Shown here piece after piece: positions 43,355 through 56,600 of a stretch of 64,000 bases of DNA (position 1 is its first letter; every line of letters begins with the position of its first letter). The translations under genes were made by a program, and so were the position numbers. Source of the stretch: Capronia americana (lineage: Eukaryota > Ascomycota > Eurotiomycetes > Chaetothyriales > Herpotrichiellaceae); the NCBI GenBank assembly GCA_016110215.1, contig JADWQD010000012.1:62001-126000 (forward strand), in the 5' to 3' direction. The notes under the pieces are model-generated. The model did no database searches. It worked only from the letters and a program-made list of their open reading frames with translations, and had not been told where the DNA came from.

Positions 43355-46300
43355 ATAGAGTGCCGACCGTTGAATAAAAGATCCATAGTCTTATCGGAGA
43401 ACGTCCGGCTAAAGAAGAAGGTGCATGCCGCGCGCACATGGAAAGTGGGCAGCAGGCATATTTAGCGGGAACCGAGCATATCGGAGCAGGAGGAAGGAGC
43501 AGTTCGTACAGTTCAGATGAAACCGGGGAACGTGGCGGAACAGATCGAAGGATGGAGAACCCCTGTACTGTCTTTGTTGATGATGTATTTAATCGAAATA
43601 GGAGTGTAGGTCGCCTGACTTGTCCGAGGGTGAGCAGTCTCACGGCGGTGGCCGTTGAGGGAGATAAAAGGGAATCTTGCTGGGTGGAAGTTGGAGTGGG
43701 GGTATACACAGTAAGCCCTATTGGGCGCGAGGCGTGAAGGGGACTGTACCAGATAACATGGGATAGAAAATCTTATCTCGGCCAACGGCAGTCAGGCCCA
43801 GGGGAAGTCATCATGTGGCCTTTCTGCTCTGGGACTCGCAGAAACAACAAGGCGTCCACGATGGTGGTGGGGAACAACCTACTCTGTAGCGAGGCAGTTT
43901 GGAACAGTGACAGCGGGACAAGGACGTGATGGCCTGCAAGGCAGCGGTCCCAAGCGCAAGGATTTCGTGAGAACAGTCACGGCACGCAATGTGCTGTGTT
44001 GGGACTGGGATGTAAGACGCCCAGAAAGATGTCAACCAGCACTGTTTGGAACCAATTTCGCAGGGAGAACAGCACCCAAGACACTGGAGATGAGGATGGA
44101 GGTTGCAGATGATATTGACAGAGGCTCGATGCCCGCTTAGTGGCGCCTGCACCAGCGGATGATGGGCAGGGGCATTCCAGGGGGATGAGAAACCAGAGTC
44201 CTCACAGAGGCGAAAGAAGCAAGGACAAAAGATCGGATGCGAGATAAATATTGAAAATGCTGAGCCGTTCCAACCGTGATAGGTCAGCCCAACAGCCTTA
44301 TCGCATCCGCAAGTGGGATCCAAAGCATCCTTGTCGAAGGTGACCTCGGCTCGAATGGCGTCGACAGACTAGCATCATACGCGAAGCACGCAAAGGGCGA
44401 GTCTTGTGCTTTCGATATGAGTTCTTCTACTCGTATGCACACAGGTATGGCTTCGGACGACAGAGCAAACACATAGTGGGAGCGACATACAGTACTACTC
44501 CGTAGAATGCAGACATTACCCCGGTACAGGGGCTGAGTCAGGCCGAGACAGTCTTCTCCTACCTGCAGGGTGTGGGGCGTGCGGCGGTGTCAACTTCGAA
44601 GGCACCGGCGTGGAAAGGATGAGATGCCGCATTTAGACTCTTGCAGCATAGATTCGCCTTGGTGTAGATAGATGAGCGACAACTGGACTCCGATATCCGG
44701 TGTTTCTCTGGGCGCATACGCACTTAATCCTCCAGAATACAGTATGTAGCAAGGACCTGTCTGGGCAAGCCAGGAGCTCGGAAGATGGGACAAGAAGCAG
44801 GTCCGCTCAGCAACAGTGTGTCGGGCGCCAACGCGGTGCTGCAGAAGACGAAACAAGGCTTTCCAAACTAGCTCTTTGCCTGACTGCATAGTATATCATG
44901 ATGATAGTTCTCCTCGTTGACAGCTAATCTCCATCAACGCTCGCGTAAACGTGAGAATATAGCGCGGCTCCTGCTTCTTGGAAAGGTCCTCTCTCACCCG
45001 TCATTGCCTGATGCAGCTTTCGAGGCTGATGACCATTGTTTCGTGATTGCTGGTCGTTGTCGCGTTCTATATCACTGGGCGAGCCCCGAGTTTATCGTCG
45101 TCGGAGTCGAAAGTCGCTCTCGCACCATACTTCCCGCGGTGGACTTGGCAACGAAAAGCAGGCTGATGCTGGCAGCTTTTAAAATCGGCCACAGTCAAGT
45201 TGGTCTCACAATCAACGGGGTTTGCACGACGAAAGGAAACGTAAGAACAAGGAGTTCAGTCGCCAAGAGCGGCATGTTCATTCTAGTAAGTCTCATCGAC
45301 GAGGAACGTTGCTGATGCTGCCATGTTGCATACCTCGGTACGGTCTCTACAATCAGCTGTCACTCCTGATGCCACAAGTAGACTTGGAGGGCTTGAGTGC
45401 TCGTCCATACTCTTGTCTGTTATTTTCGGAGGCACGCTGGCGCTTTCTCCATAGAGAACGGCACCATATCAAGGCGTCTCTCGAAGAAATGCTTTGAAGA
45501 GCTCTGTGTACCTGGCATGGGGACATCCGTGCCACGGATGAACTCTTATCCCACCTCAAAAGGCCCGGATCTTTCCGTTACTTGCTCAGACCATGGACAG
45601 GACGTTGCTCAGGGACAGTTTCGGTAGCTGACCTTGCACGACCGTGCGCTGAAGGGACTCATTGCATTCCACACGGCAGCGCTGCTTGAGTAAGGAGAAA
45701 GGATGCGCAAGGAGGACCGAGCGTGGAGGTTCGACGGCGTAAACTCATTGCAAAACCCTTGCGAAGGGGAGCACAAGGTCAAAGGGAAGGAATCTCCCCC
45801 TGATCGACAGGGAAAGCCAATTTGTTGGGGAACCAGAATCCGTAATCGTACAGTGTATTTTCCGTCCCGGTCAAATGCTTAGGATAGGCGAAGATCGACA
45901 GGTTCGTCGGACGGAGATGCATGTTGGGTTGACAACAAATGGTCGACGAGCTACGAGCAAAGATCTTTCCCATCGAAGCTTCTCGAATCCGATCCTGTTT
46001 CGACGAAGGGGAGCTCGTCCTGTGCAGGAATCCCCAACTGAGATGTGGACTCTTACCGATGGCCTCGGGCATGGTTGGGCAGCCGCGACGTGGCTCTTAT
46101 GGGGGGCTTCAGCCACAGGGCCCCTCGGCTCGATGGATTCCCGCAGGCACTCCGAAGTCTATTTCTGGAGGTCTGTTCTAGTAGCAGCTTGTAGGGACCA
46201 AACAGCCCGTTCCGAGCTGCTCACAGTGGTAAGAGCGTTTGAGATGGAGGACTGTGTACTGGGTACATACTCGTATCGCAGAATGGCGAAGATTCGATGC

Positions 46301-47167
46301 CGATTCCGATGAATCTGCAAAAGAGCGCGACGTGAGCCAAACACGAGCCGTCTTCACGGACCAGCAAGCAGCATAGCTCGCCAAAGTCTGCCATCTGTGG
46401 CTGCTGCCCTTCTCTTCTCACACCATCGCAGAACACTCATGGCTTTGGATTTTGACTTCCCAGAGGTCCGCCGTGTAGGTATGGGTCCCGCCGTCGATGG
46501 GCAAGAACTCTCGACTGTGGACAGCGACACCAGCACCGAAGCTTTCCCTGCTGGCCCCCTGTCCAGTCACCAATGTGGCTCGCACACACCGGAGTCCATC
46601 AAGGCCTAGAATCCAGAAAAGAACGCCAAATGTCATCCTCGACCGTCCCCACCCATGATTGACGCTCCACAGTAATGTTCTGCATAGCCAGGTGCCTGTG
46701 CCTAATCCTTTCCTGTTCGCTGTTGGGCTTGTTCGAGTGCCCATGTTACTTCGAACTCAAACAAGCACGAAGACGACGGAAGTGTGCCTTGCAAGTGCTC
46801 CAACTGGTCCCCTTGGCTGTGCCCCGTCCGGCCCCAGTGCCATCGAGAAAAGTTGCTCGTATCTTGTCGTACATGGTTTCTTCTCGCCCGACACAGCCGA
46901 GTCCTTCTTCGACCTCTGTCCTTCCTGCTTCAATTGTTCGCCGGATGCCTTCGGTTTAGCAAGGCTGGTCTGAACATCTTCCACCCGCGACACTCTGCTC
47001 TAATCACTCATTTAAGTCTTGTCCTTCATCGCGCGTTGAACAGCTTTCTCTGCCTGACATCGCACCTACCTGGGCATTCCCGCTCTGCACGCACATATCT
47101 TCGAGTCCCTTGCGTTTGGGCGTGCTGCGACAACAGTTTTGATGGGCTTGGGACGTTGATTTCGCAA
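43355..47167. other. Intergenic, no gene seen
   Basis: About 3.8 kb between the divergent pseudokinase and unknown-protein genes. Frames such as 43811-44323 (minus) and 45875-46312 (plus) have no recognisable domain or coding bias. A tactccgtag motif is at 44496-44505. From about 46700 the plus strand becomes pyrimidine-rich, consistent with the leader of the next gene. Confidence 0.5.
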
Positions 47168-49128
47168 ATGACCACCGAGCCACTATTGCTGGACGATGGC
47201 TTGCCCACAATATCAAAACGGCTCCCGGTCGTCCAAATACAAGAACTGCCCTTCTGTACACCCACCGTGGAAAAAAGCGACGAGATTACGTATGGAGTCG
47301 TCGAAGCTGTTGGGAAGTCAGCCGACCGTCTCGACGGTAGCTCGAACGTCATGTTGATGGGCGTGGGATTGAAGAGACCGTACAGTGGTGGTGAACACGA
47401 CGGACAGAGAAATTCCCGGCCAGAGATCCGAAGGAGGTCGTCGTCATTAGGATCGCCTGAAGGCGTCAACATGGACCACAGAGACGACGCCGGTCAGAGA
47501 GAGCTTTTCGTGCGCTTACACAAGACGAGAAGCGTGGACACTTCGAACTCTTTTGAGGTCAAAGTGGAAAAGCACAAGCAGAGGGACAGCAGGCGCGATC
47601 TGGTCAGAGAACACTCTGCCGCACCGCCCAGCCTGTTAGGACTTTTGCCTCCACGCGGCTGGTACAATCCCTCTGAAATTCTCGGACACGCTCTGAACGG
47701 GCCTTGTGGCATCGTGGCACCTCTAACACCCCCGGATGACCTCGATTCCTTCAAGTGGGAGTCTCCATCGCAGACACAATCCGCTGGGGATGTCCGCACA
47801 GCATCAAACGTCGAACGAAGCCGCCCCCAGGGCCAGAGCCGACACAATCAAACTCGGCCTAGTCCTCCGTCGCGTCCCTCAGAGATACGACTGCCAGAGC
47901 CGTCGGATATGGCAGGAGGCGACTCCAGTAGACCAAATTGGCTTGGGCGCGCCTGTCAGAAACTTGGTAGGATATTACAACTTCGTTGTCAGGGATTTAC
48001 TGACATAGTACCCACAGTCTCTCGCCTCGGGGAGTCGAGCACTCAGCAACAGGTGCAGATGGTCGCTCAGGCCTTGCCTGCGAGACCGAATTCCACAGAC
48101 ATGCGTCAAGTGATGGACAAAGTAGTCGAAGACATTCAATCTCAATTCACAATACCGCCCTACATCACGATCACACACGCCTACGTTAGTTCTCTCCCGT
48201 ACCGAAAAGCTATTCTATTCTGGAAGCAGTTATCGTGTTTGGTTCGTCGATAACGGGACATGCTAACAAGTATTACCAGTTTCAAGCCATCAGTATGGAT
48301 GAAGTACCGGCGTCACCTCCTGCGACGCCAAATGCCCACTCCTCCTCCAGCGACGACTACTTCCAGGACCATACGATTTTCACACATGCTGCCACTGTCC
48401 CGGCTTACCATTTCCACACAGGCGCCGCCCATATTGGAGGTCCGCGGCCGTCGAACATCATTGCTGCTCCGAGCAGCATACAGATCTCGATCCTGGAACG
48501 CTATATTCCCCCTACAACGGCCAAAGAAGTGGAAGACTTCTTTACCCTGAGCAGACGCTCCTATTTGGCTGATCGGTTGCTCGAACTCTCGTCGGACAAT
48601 GGCTCTCTGCTATTGATATATCCAACCAAACGAGGAGGCCAAGTATTTGCCAACCGATACATTGGGCCAGTTATTGAGCCGTTCCTTCGCCAATTCATCC
48701 TATTGAACGGTCTCTATACCGAGATCGCGATCAAACTAGGTCGAATGGCAGCTGTCAGGGGAATGAAGACTTTCGAGGAGATGACGGCGCTATTGGTGGC
48801 CATGTGCGAAGCTCTGACCCAACGAGCTCCTGCACGCGGCTTGCCCAGTCGCTACGACGTTGTCCATGCGGAAACCGCCGAGGTGGTGCTGGATCGCGCC
48901 CTGTGGCAAGATTGGTACATCGAACAAGAGAAGCCTCGTCTACGCCAGGATCTAGTAGACTACCACAAGTCTGGCGGGCGGATGCCATCCAGAAGCGGGC
49001 AGATTGAGATCACACCTGGCATGTTGGCAAGGGAGGTCGTTGATGGGATCCGTCAGAGCCGGGAGGCTGCAGGAGACGTTGGACTGGAAGTTGGTGTCTT
49101 TGTGATCCGGCGGACCACTGTTGTGTAA
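47168..49128 (+). CDS. Protein of unknown function, 621 residues
   Basis: Two exons (47168-48184, 48280-49128). The intron starts gttagt and ends ttaccag, with a perfect tgctaac branch site at 48261-48267, and joins in phase 0 (THAY to FQAISMDE). Residues 1-250 are polar and probably disordered, with basic patches such as RRRSSS. Two alpha-helical stretches follow: VQMVAQALPARPNSTDMRQVMDKVVEDIQSQF before the junction and, after it, IQISILERYIPPTTAKEVEDFFTLSRRSYLADRLLELS and the hydrophobic FLRQFILLNGLYTEIAIKLGRMAAVRGMKTFEEMTALLVAMCEAL. The well-behaved second exon suggests a conserved fungal domain, but I do not recognise it. The ATG at 47168 is the first in a frame open further upstream. Confidence 0.8.
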
Positions 49129-50497
49129 TGTCAACTACACGAGATAGCATTTACTGGCACGGGCGGTCGGTGGCTCAGGGTACAAAAGGTTATTTCATTG
49201 AAGCAGGGCGTTGCAGGCTGACTAGGTGCTTGGGGTATTCCTGGGAAACAGGACAGTTGATGAGCAATGAGATACCCTAATGAACAATGTGCACGGTTCG
49301 GACGACGGACTCGTCGCTGATTTCCACAATGTCGCTACAGCCTGGCCTCGTTGCCGTTGCTTTTGGCGAAGGCGTCCTTACATGTCTCAAGCATGTCACT
49401 GAACATGCATATGTGCGGCGTATCTCTGCGAAACAATGATGGACTCTGTTGGGAACGTCGATGCTGACAGCGTACGGGGTATACAAGCCAACAGCCGACG
49501 AACATGCTCGATGTCTCCCTATAGCGAAATTGTACGATGTTTCAGAATCTTAGAACTTGCGATAAGCAGGGTGGCCGGACAGCCAAAGGACTCAATTCGC
49601 CGAAGCTTGACAACCTCCTCCGCACGATTCAGCGCGCACGCTAAGCATCCTCTAGGCCATGCTGAACGCCACTCCGGGCCTTCTCTGGAACACCGGATAG
49701 GTGTTCCTTCGCCTCACTTCCCTATCTTGTCCATGTGCCGTGCGGCTTGGGCTGGGAGAAAAGCCAACGGACAATCTTGCGTCCTTGGTTTTCTTCTTTA
49801 GTTCGTTTGTTTAGCGACATCCTTATCGATTCGTCGTCATGGAAAAATGGGTTGCCCATCTTCACGCCGCGCTATAGCCCAAACCTGAATCGCGTCCTCT
49901 AATGGCTGCCCGCCATTGACCAAGTCCAGGGCAGCTTGCAGCGGGAAGCCCACCTGGGATTTTAGAGTCCGTTCGTGTTTGAAGATCACGTCGCATTTCC
50001 GTCGATGGCGGCGACAGCTGAATTGAGCCATGTGGGAGTCGTTCCCACCCCCAGCTAAGTGTCGACTCTTCACTCTGCTTCACACCAGCTCATTGTCGCG
50101 ATCATTGTCGTCGTTGGTAATGTTTGTCGCTCTTGACTGAGTCGCTTCTGCCGCCCCTCGTTTGGCTTCCTGTCGCGCCTGCCCTATCAACAAACTGCGA
50201 CCGCGACTGCCCATTGTTGTCTGCGGCTCTGCCTGTCCTTCTTTCAAGTTCCTTTCGCCTGAACTTCACTCGCAGGCGGTAGAATCATTCAAATCATTGC
50301 CTTTGGATGAGACCCTTCTCTTCATTTGCACCTATCTTTTTGCTGCTGCGGGTGGTTGATCTTTATCACCACTCCTGCTGCTTTTTTGAGCGACCCAACC
50401 TCAAATTCCCAAGCGTGCTCGACCTCATCAGTAACTCCTCTTAATATCCTCTCAGAGAAAACCAACTATCGACCGAGAGTTGAGATCTCGACCGACG
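49129..50497. other. Intergenic
   Basis: The 3' flank of the unknown gene and, from about 50100, a pyrimidine-rich promoter and leader for the GH72 gene. Frames near 49436-49801 and 49837-50083 show nothing recognisable. Confidence 0.6.
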
Positions 50498-52207
50498 ATG
50501 ACTTCTCTACGAGCCTCTGTCCTCCTGGTCTTTACGGCCTTTTGGCTTGCAGTCAACGCCATTCCAACAATCTCAGCAGTCGGTTCCAAGTTCTTCACCA
50601 GCGACGGCAAGCAATTCTTCGTCAAAGGCAAGTTCTGAATCACCTGAATTCGCACTGCGCTGTTTTGCTGACTCCGGCTTTCTGCATAGGTGTCGCCTAC
50701 CAGCTCGTCGAAGATGATCCCCTCGTAAATACCACCCAGTGCCAGCTCGATGCCACCCTCATGCAACAACTTGGTGCCAACTCGATCCGTGTGTATCATG
50801 TGGATGCGTCCCAAGACCATTCAGGTTGCATGAATGCCTTTGCTGCTGCTGGAATATACTTATGGGTGGACCTGGACAGCTTCAAGACGTACATTCGCTA
50901 TGTAGGATCACAGAGAATTTCAGGTCGAAGAACGGTAGCTGATATCCTGCCAGGGAGATGAGTCGACATGGAATGCGAACAAATCAGACTCTTATCGAGC
51001 TGTCTTGGACAACTTCCAGCAGTATGACAACACTGCTGGCTGCTTCGTGGGCAATGAGGTGCTCAATGTTTGTGCGTGACGACTCTTACTCACTGAACTC
51101 CTGCACCCCGCTAACATTGCGACAGTGGACGACTCTGGCGCTGCTCCGTATCTTCTTGCGGCCGCTGTCGACATCAAGGCCTACCGAGACGCCAAAGGCT
51201 ACCGGAAGATCCCCATCGGCTACTCAGCAACGGATACTGCAGTTCTTCGCCCCATGCTTCAAGACTATCTGGCCTGCCGTCCTAATGTGACTGAACGCCT
51301 CGATTTCTACGCCTTGAACAGCTATGAGTGGTGCGGATCCGCACCTGACTTTCAGACTTCTGGTTATATTGGTCTTCAGGCACTTGCCGAGAATTACCCG
51401 ATTCCCATCTTCTTCTCGGAGGATGGCTGCAACACTGTTCCGCCGCGGACTTTCAATGACCAAGCTACCATCTTCGGCCCGCAGATGGTCGACACTTGGT
51501 CCGGCGCTATCATTTATGAATGGATCCAGGAAATGAACAACTACGGCCTCGTGGAGTATGGCCCGGCCGCCGGACCGGACGTCAACCAGGGCTCAGTCAT
51601 TGTTCAAGGGTAAAATCATTGCTGACAAACACGCGTCTACATGGCTTCGGAGCTAACGAACTACAGGTTCACCCGCCAAGGAGTGCCAACCCCTGTCTCG
51701 CCTGATTTCAGCAATCTTCAGCAACAATGGCAGACACTGAACCCCACTGGCGTCAACTCGGCTCAATACGCTGCGACAGTCAAGACAACTGCTCCGTCTT
51801 GCCCGGCTTCGACCGCAGGAGGATGGACAGTAGATCCCAGCGCGCCCCTCCCCACTGTGGGAGTTGCGGCTGTCTCATCAGGTATGCCAAACGGCGTTCC
51901 GACTGGCAGCATTACAGTTGCCACTACGGCGTCCATCCCCCCTTCTTCTACGTCGCCTTCTGCGTCTACCACTTCTCTTCCCGTTTCGTCGCAAGGATCG
52001 ACTTCGCAGACCAGTAGTACTTACAGCTCGACAGTGACCTCCGCACACAACGGCAGCACCACTACTTCCGGGGCTGCTAGCTCTGCCACATCACAAGGAG
52101 CTGCCGCCAGAGTTGTCTCCGCACCGTCGTCGTTCAACAATGTCGGATTTATGGGTATGGTGGTTGCCCTGGTGGCAGTTGGTGCAGGAGTGATGGTTTG
52201 GCTCTGA
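50498..52207 (+). CDS. GPI-anchored beta-1,3-glucanosyltransferase (GH72, Gel/Gas type)
   Basis: Five exons (50498-50627, 50690-50901, 50954-51071, 51126-51609, 51667-52207) encode 494 residues. A signal peptide (MTSLRASVLLVFTAFWLAVNA) is followed by the GH72 domain: SKFFTSDGKQFFVKGVAYQ, NSIRVYHVD, GIYLWVDLDS, catalytic acid/base Glu149 in GNEV and nucleophile Glu252 in FFSEDGC. The Cys-rich X8/CBM43 module is absent, so it belongs to the shorter Gel1-like class. A Ser/Thr-rich stalk (about residues 390-465) and a hydrophobic end (FMGMVVALVAVGAGVMVWL) indicate a GPI anchor. The enzyme cuts and rejoins beta-1,3-glucan in the cell wall. Intron 1 begins with GC instead of GT. Confidence 0.92.
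50628..50689 (+). other. GC-AG intron
   Basis: The donor reads AAAG/gcaagt and the acceptor catag/GTGTCGCC. Using GC keeps phase 1 and restores KGVAYQ of the GH72 fold. The nearby GT (in AAGTTC) gives the wrong frame. The donor matches the AG/GCAAGT consensus of natural GC-AG introns. Confidence 0.8.
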
Positions 52208-53669
52208 GCGTGGATCCGGTTCGGTTGGACGAAGAGGCTTTATCTAACGAGTAACGAAAACATGAATGTCGGTTCTCTATGGTTGCAAGCACATCTCGAA
52301 TGTGCCGGGATACCACTGCGCAGAGGTTGAAAAGCGGACGGTACACAAGCAGGGCATGCATTGTATCCAACAGGCATTATGATGACCAGAAACCAGCCAT
52401 AGATTAATATTAATCGAGCAGGTTACTGCGGCCTTGCATGGCGACTTATCGAGCAGCCTCAGATTCGACGATCGCCCCAAAGTCCAAAACGTGTTGGTCC
52501 ATTAGACGAAGAAGCGGCAGCGGCTTCATGTGGTGATGTTAATGGCTGATCGCCTTTCAGATCCAATTGCGGTAATCTCGCCGGAAGAGATTCGTGTTGA
52601 CGGACCCGCTCCGTGTCACTCGGCTGTAAGTGACTTTGTAATGGATTCAAAGGACACCAGCATTGCAGTTGCACATCGTAGCACAACTCCTCCGGTTGCT
52701 GCGGCACGGCTCTGACTGAGTAAGCCTGTTATAAGGGAACCTGACCAAATCCGCACGAAGATACCGCGAGTCATGTTGAAGTAAAGTGTAAGACTTTCAT
52801 CTGACAGAGCACCCAGGGCTGGTACGCGGAGCCTTCCAATCGCGACCGTGCGCGGGAGTTTAGGCACGTCTGAAAGATCCGACTAGCCGCTAGGCCGTCA
52901 GCTAGGCTCTTTGATCCGACAACTTCGGCCGATTCTGATGGGGCAACTGGAAAGAATCTGCACGGCCAGATCTGACACGCGAGTTAAATCCATTAATAAG
53001 GCTTGGGATTTTCGCGGATCAGGTCCACAGGCTTTAACTCCGGCAATGGTGACGGCATGAAGGAACTATTTTTCTATCCTCACTCTGTCCTCAACGGGGC
53101 TTTTTGCGCTCCGGAGAAATGCCAACGTGACGTTATTCACCATGATCTTCGCTGATAGCTTTGTCTTTGTACCTGTAATCGCCGGATTTGCCCCTGCCAA
53201 CAAAATTTATCCAAAAAGGAAGTGTACTATCTGAGACCAGTGCTTCAGCAGTTCCCCATATGCCACCGTCCCCGGCACACGGCCTTCACTGTTGTCCCAA
53301 CGAGCTTACCAATCCTCCTCCTCACACGTGGTTCGCGTGTTCACCGTAGTCCGCAATATCGGCGCTCTGACCATATCACCGAGTTCACAGTCCATTCTGA
53401 AAAGAGGCTTCTGCTCCTTCAGACTCACCGCCGGGCCATTTCCCGCCGTCAATCTCTATTCGCTCGCTCGCTGCTCTTTCTAGCTTCACTCCTACACCCT
53501 CTTACCTTTCAAGCCTTTCATTCAACTCCCCGCTGCCTTTCCTAACTGTTCTTGACCCTCGAAAGTTGTTCGACCAGCCGAATTCTTACAACTTTGCCCA
53601 GGGTACGCGGCCGCCCTGTGAGAACAAGATCTAAGACATCAACAGCTCTTGTAGTTGGTGGCCGACAAG
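52208..53669. other. Intergenic; promoter of the ABC transporter
   Basis: About 1.5 kb. It holds CGG-type palindromes that could bind zinc-cluster regulators: cggccg at 52926-52931 and ctccggag at 53109-53116. From 53220 on the plus strand is pyrimidine-rich and probably the leader of the transporter. No gene was supported. Confidence 0.5.
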
Positions 53670-56600
53670 ATGTTTAATCAACATAGCGGGGAAATGTTCA
53701 GGCGCCGCTACCGCGAGGAGCGTAAGTACATTGGATACCTCGGGGCCTTTTTCACACGAACTGACCGATGCAGCGCCGTTGACCAATCTACACAATGTCG
53801 CCCTGCCCGGGCAGTTGTCACAGGACACCAGTGCAGTACCGTCTCCTCATGGTTCCCATGCGCCGTCAAGGAGTCGCAGCGAAGAAAGGGATGGGACGTG
53901 GGGCGAACGCGATGTGGGAGGACCCCTCAACCGAGAAGAAGCTATGGCCGAGTTCGAGGAGATCCGACGAGAGATCTCGAAGATCAGCTTACAGCGGACT
54001 GTCACCCGTGAATCAGCCGCGGAAAAGGCCAGGGGTTGGCTGTCGAGAGGGCGCTCACGGCCGTCGATGGCGCGTACCAGGACGACTGCCTCTCGAGCCA
54101 ATAGCGTCACAACAGATGGTGACTGGGACAAAGAGGCGGGACCCGAGCCAGTGGAAGAGAATGACCTCGACCTTGGCGCTTTCCTAAAAGACGGTCACTT
54201 CGAGAAACGGACGGAAGCTGGAGAATCTGCTAAGAAGGTGGGCGTGCTGTACAAGAACCTGACGGTGAAAGGAGTGGGTGCTCAAGCTACATTCGCGAAG
54301 ACTCTACCAGAGGCGATTGTTGGCACATTCGGGCCTGACCTCTACCGACTTGTCACCAGATTTGTCCCCGCCCTCCATTTTGGGAAGCCGCCCCCAACGA
54401 GAGACCTGATACACGACTTTACTGGCTCGGTACGTGACGGCGAGATGATGTTGGTGCTCGGTCGTCCGGGATCAGGCTGTTCAACGTTTCTCAAAGTCAT
54501 CGCAAACCAGAGGGAGAGCTTTGCCGGTGTGGAGGGCACTGTCACCTACGGGGGTATCTCCGCCGAGGAGCAGAAAAAGAGCTACCGTGGCGAAGTCAAC
54601 TACAACCCAGAAGACGACCAGCATTTGCCTAATTTGACTGTCTGGCAGACGCTTAAATTCGCGCTGATGAACAAGACCAGGAAACATGATGCTAGTACCA
54701 TCCCAGTCATAATCGACGCCCTGTTGAAGATGTTTGGCATTTCTCACACCAAGGGGACGCTGGTGGGGAACGAGTACGTGAGGGGCGTCTCTGGGGGCGA
54801 GCGAAAACGGGTAGGCATTGCTGAGACACTGGCAACGAAGTCCACCGTGGTATGCTGGGACAATTCGACACGCGGGCTGGATGCTTCTACGGCGCTGGAC
54901 TACGCCAAGTCGCTGCGCATAATGACCGATATCTCCAATCGAACGACCATTGTCACGCTGTACCAAGCGGGTGAGGGCATCTACCAACTAATGGACAAGG
55001 TGTTAGTGATCGAGGAAGGCCGCATGATATACCAGGGTCCTGCAGCCCAGGCACGCCAGTATTTCATTGACCTCGGATTCCATGCCCCTGACCGACAGAC
55101 CACAGCGGACTTCCTGACTTCGGTTGGCGACCCGAACGAGCGTCAGTTCCGGGATGGCATGGAAGCCTCGACACCGAAGACGGCTTTGGAATTGGAGGCC
55201 GCCTTCCGCAAGTCAAGCATCTATCAAGAAACGGTCGCTGACGTGGATCGTTATGAGAAGGAGATGGAGACGTCCAATTGCTCCGATACCAGGCAGTTCC
55301 AGGAGGCCGTCCAGGAGCAAAAGAGTAACAGCAAACTGGTCTCACCGCACTCCAGCTACACAGTCTCCTTCTGGCGTCAAGTGATGGCCTGCACGCTTCG
55401 AGAGTTTTGGCTCTTCTGGGGCGACAAGTCCACGCTGTACACCAAGGGATTCATTATCATCTCCAACGCTTTGATCATTGGCTCGTTGTTCTACGGCGAG
55501 AGCCTGGATACCAGCGGTGCATTCCCTAGGGGTGGTGCGCTGTTCTTCTCGATATTGTTCTTGGGCTGGCTGCAATTGACTGAACTGGTGCGAGCTGTCA
55601 GCGGTCGTGTTGTCATATCACGGCACCGTGACTACGCCTTCTACCGCCCAAGTGCTGTGGTCATTGCCAGAGTCATGCTTGACTTGCCGGTTCTTTTGGT
55701 TCAGGCAATCGTCTTCACAATCATCCTCTACTTCATGTCGAACCTTGCCGTCGAGGCCGGCAAATTCTTCATCAACCTCCTCTTCGTCTACGTCACCACT
55801 ATCTGCGTCACGGCACTTTATCGAATGTTCGCCGCCCTAAGTCCGACCATTGACGACGCCGTGCGCTTCTCAGGTATCGCACTCAACCTCCTGATCCTCT
55901 ACGTTGGTTACACCATTCCCAAGACAAGCTTGACAGGCGATGTCATCTGGTTCGGGTGGCTCTACTACGTCAATCCGGTGTCATACGCGTACGAAGCAGT
56001 GCTGACGAACGAGTTTCACGGCCGGGTGATGGATTGCTCTCCCTCGAATCTCGTACCTCGAGGACCTAACGCGGTGCCGGGTTACCAAGGATGTTCTCTG
56101 GTCGGGGCTACCGTCGGCAACACACGGGTTGGCGGAGATGCTTACTTCGAAAATTCCTTCGGCTACTATAGATCCCACCTCTGGCGCAATTTCGGCGTGG
56201 TTATAGCATTTACGGTGCTCTACATCCTCGTCACGGCCGTTGCCTCCGAAGTGTTCTCGTTCACGGGCGGCGGCGGCGGGGCCCTTGTGTTCAAGAAGAC
56301 CCACAAGGCGAAGAAAATGGTGAACGAAGACAGCAAGCCATCGGACGAAGAGAATGCCGCGGTGCCTCGGGAACCCGTCTCTAGTGCGTCCTCAGATACT
56401 GTGATGAAGGACCGGAAGGAGGACGCTGTAGGCATCGCCAAGAGCAAGAGCGCCTTCACTTGGGAGAATGTCGAGTACGAAGTTCCATACCAAGGTGGCA
56501 AGAGAAAGCTGCTGAATAAGGTCAACGGCTACGTCAAACCCGGGATCATGATCGCCCTCATGGGCGCATCTGGCGCTGGAAAAACTACCCTTCTCAACAC

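Noticed and set aside
43811..44323. Minus-strand frame of 170 residues
   Set aside because: Cys-rich by composition, no signal peptide or known domain, no coding bias.
46784..47167. Longer N-terminus of the unknown protein
   Set aside because: The frame is open, but the first ATG in it is at 47168; the upstream part is pyrimidine-rich leader.
53731..53773. ABC transporter starting at 53731
   Set aside because: The codon there is TTG and the bases belong to the 52-nt intron. An upstream ATG exon with good splice signals joins in phase.
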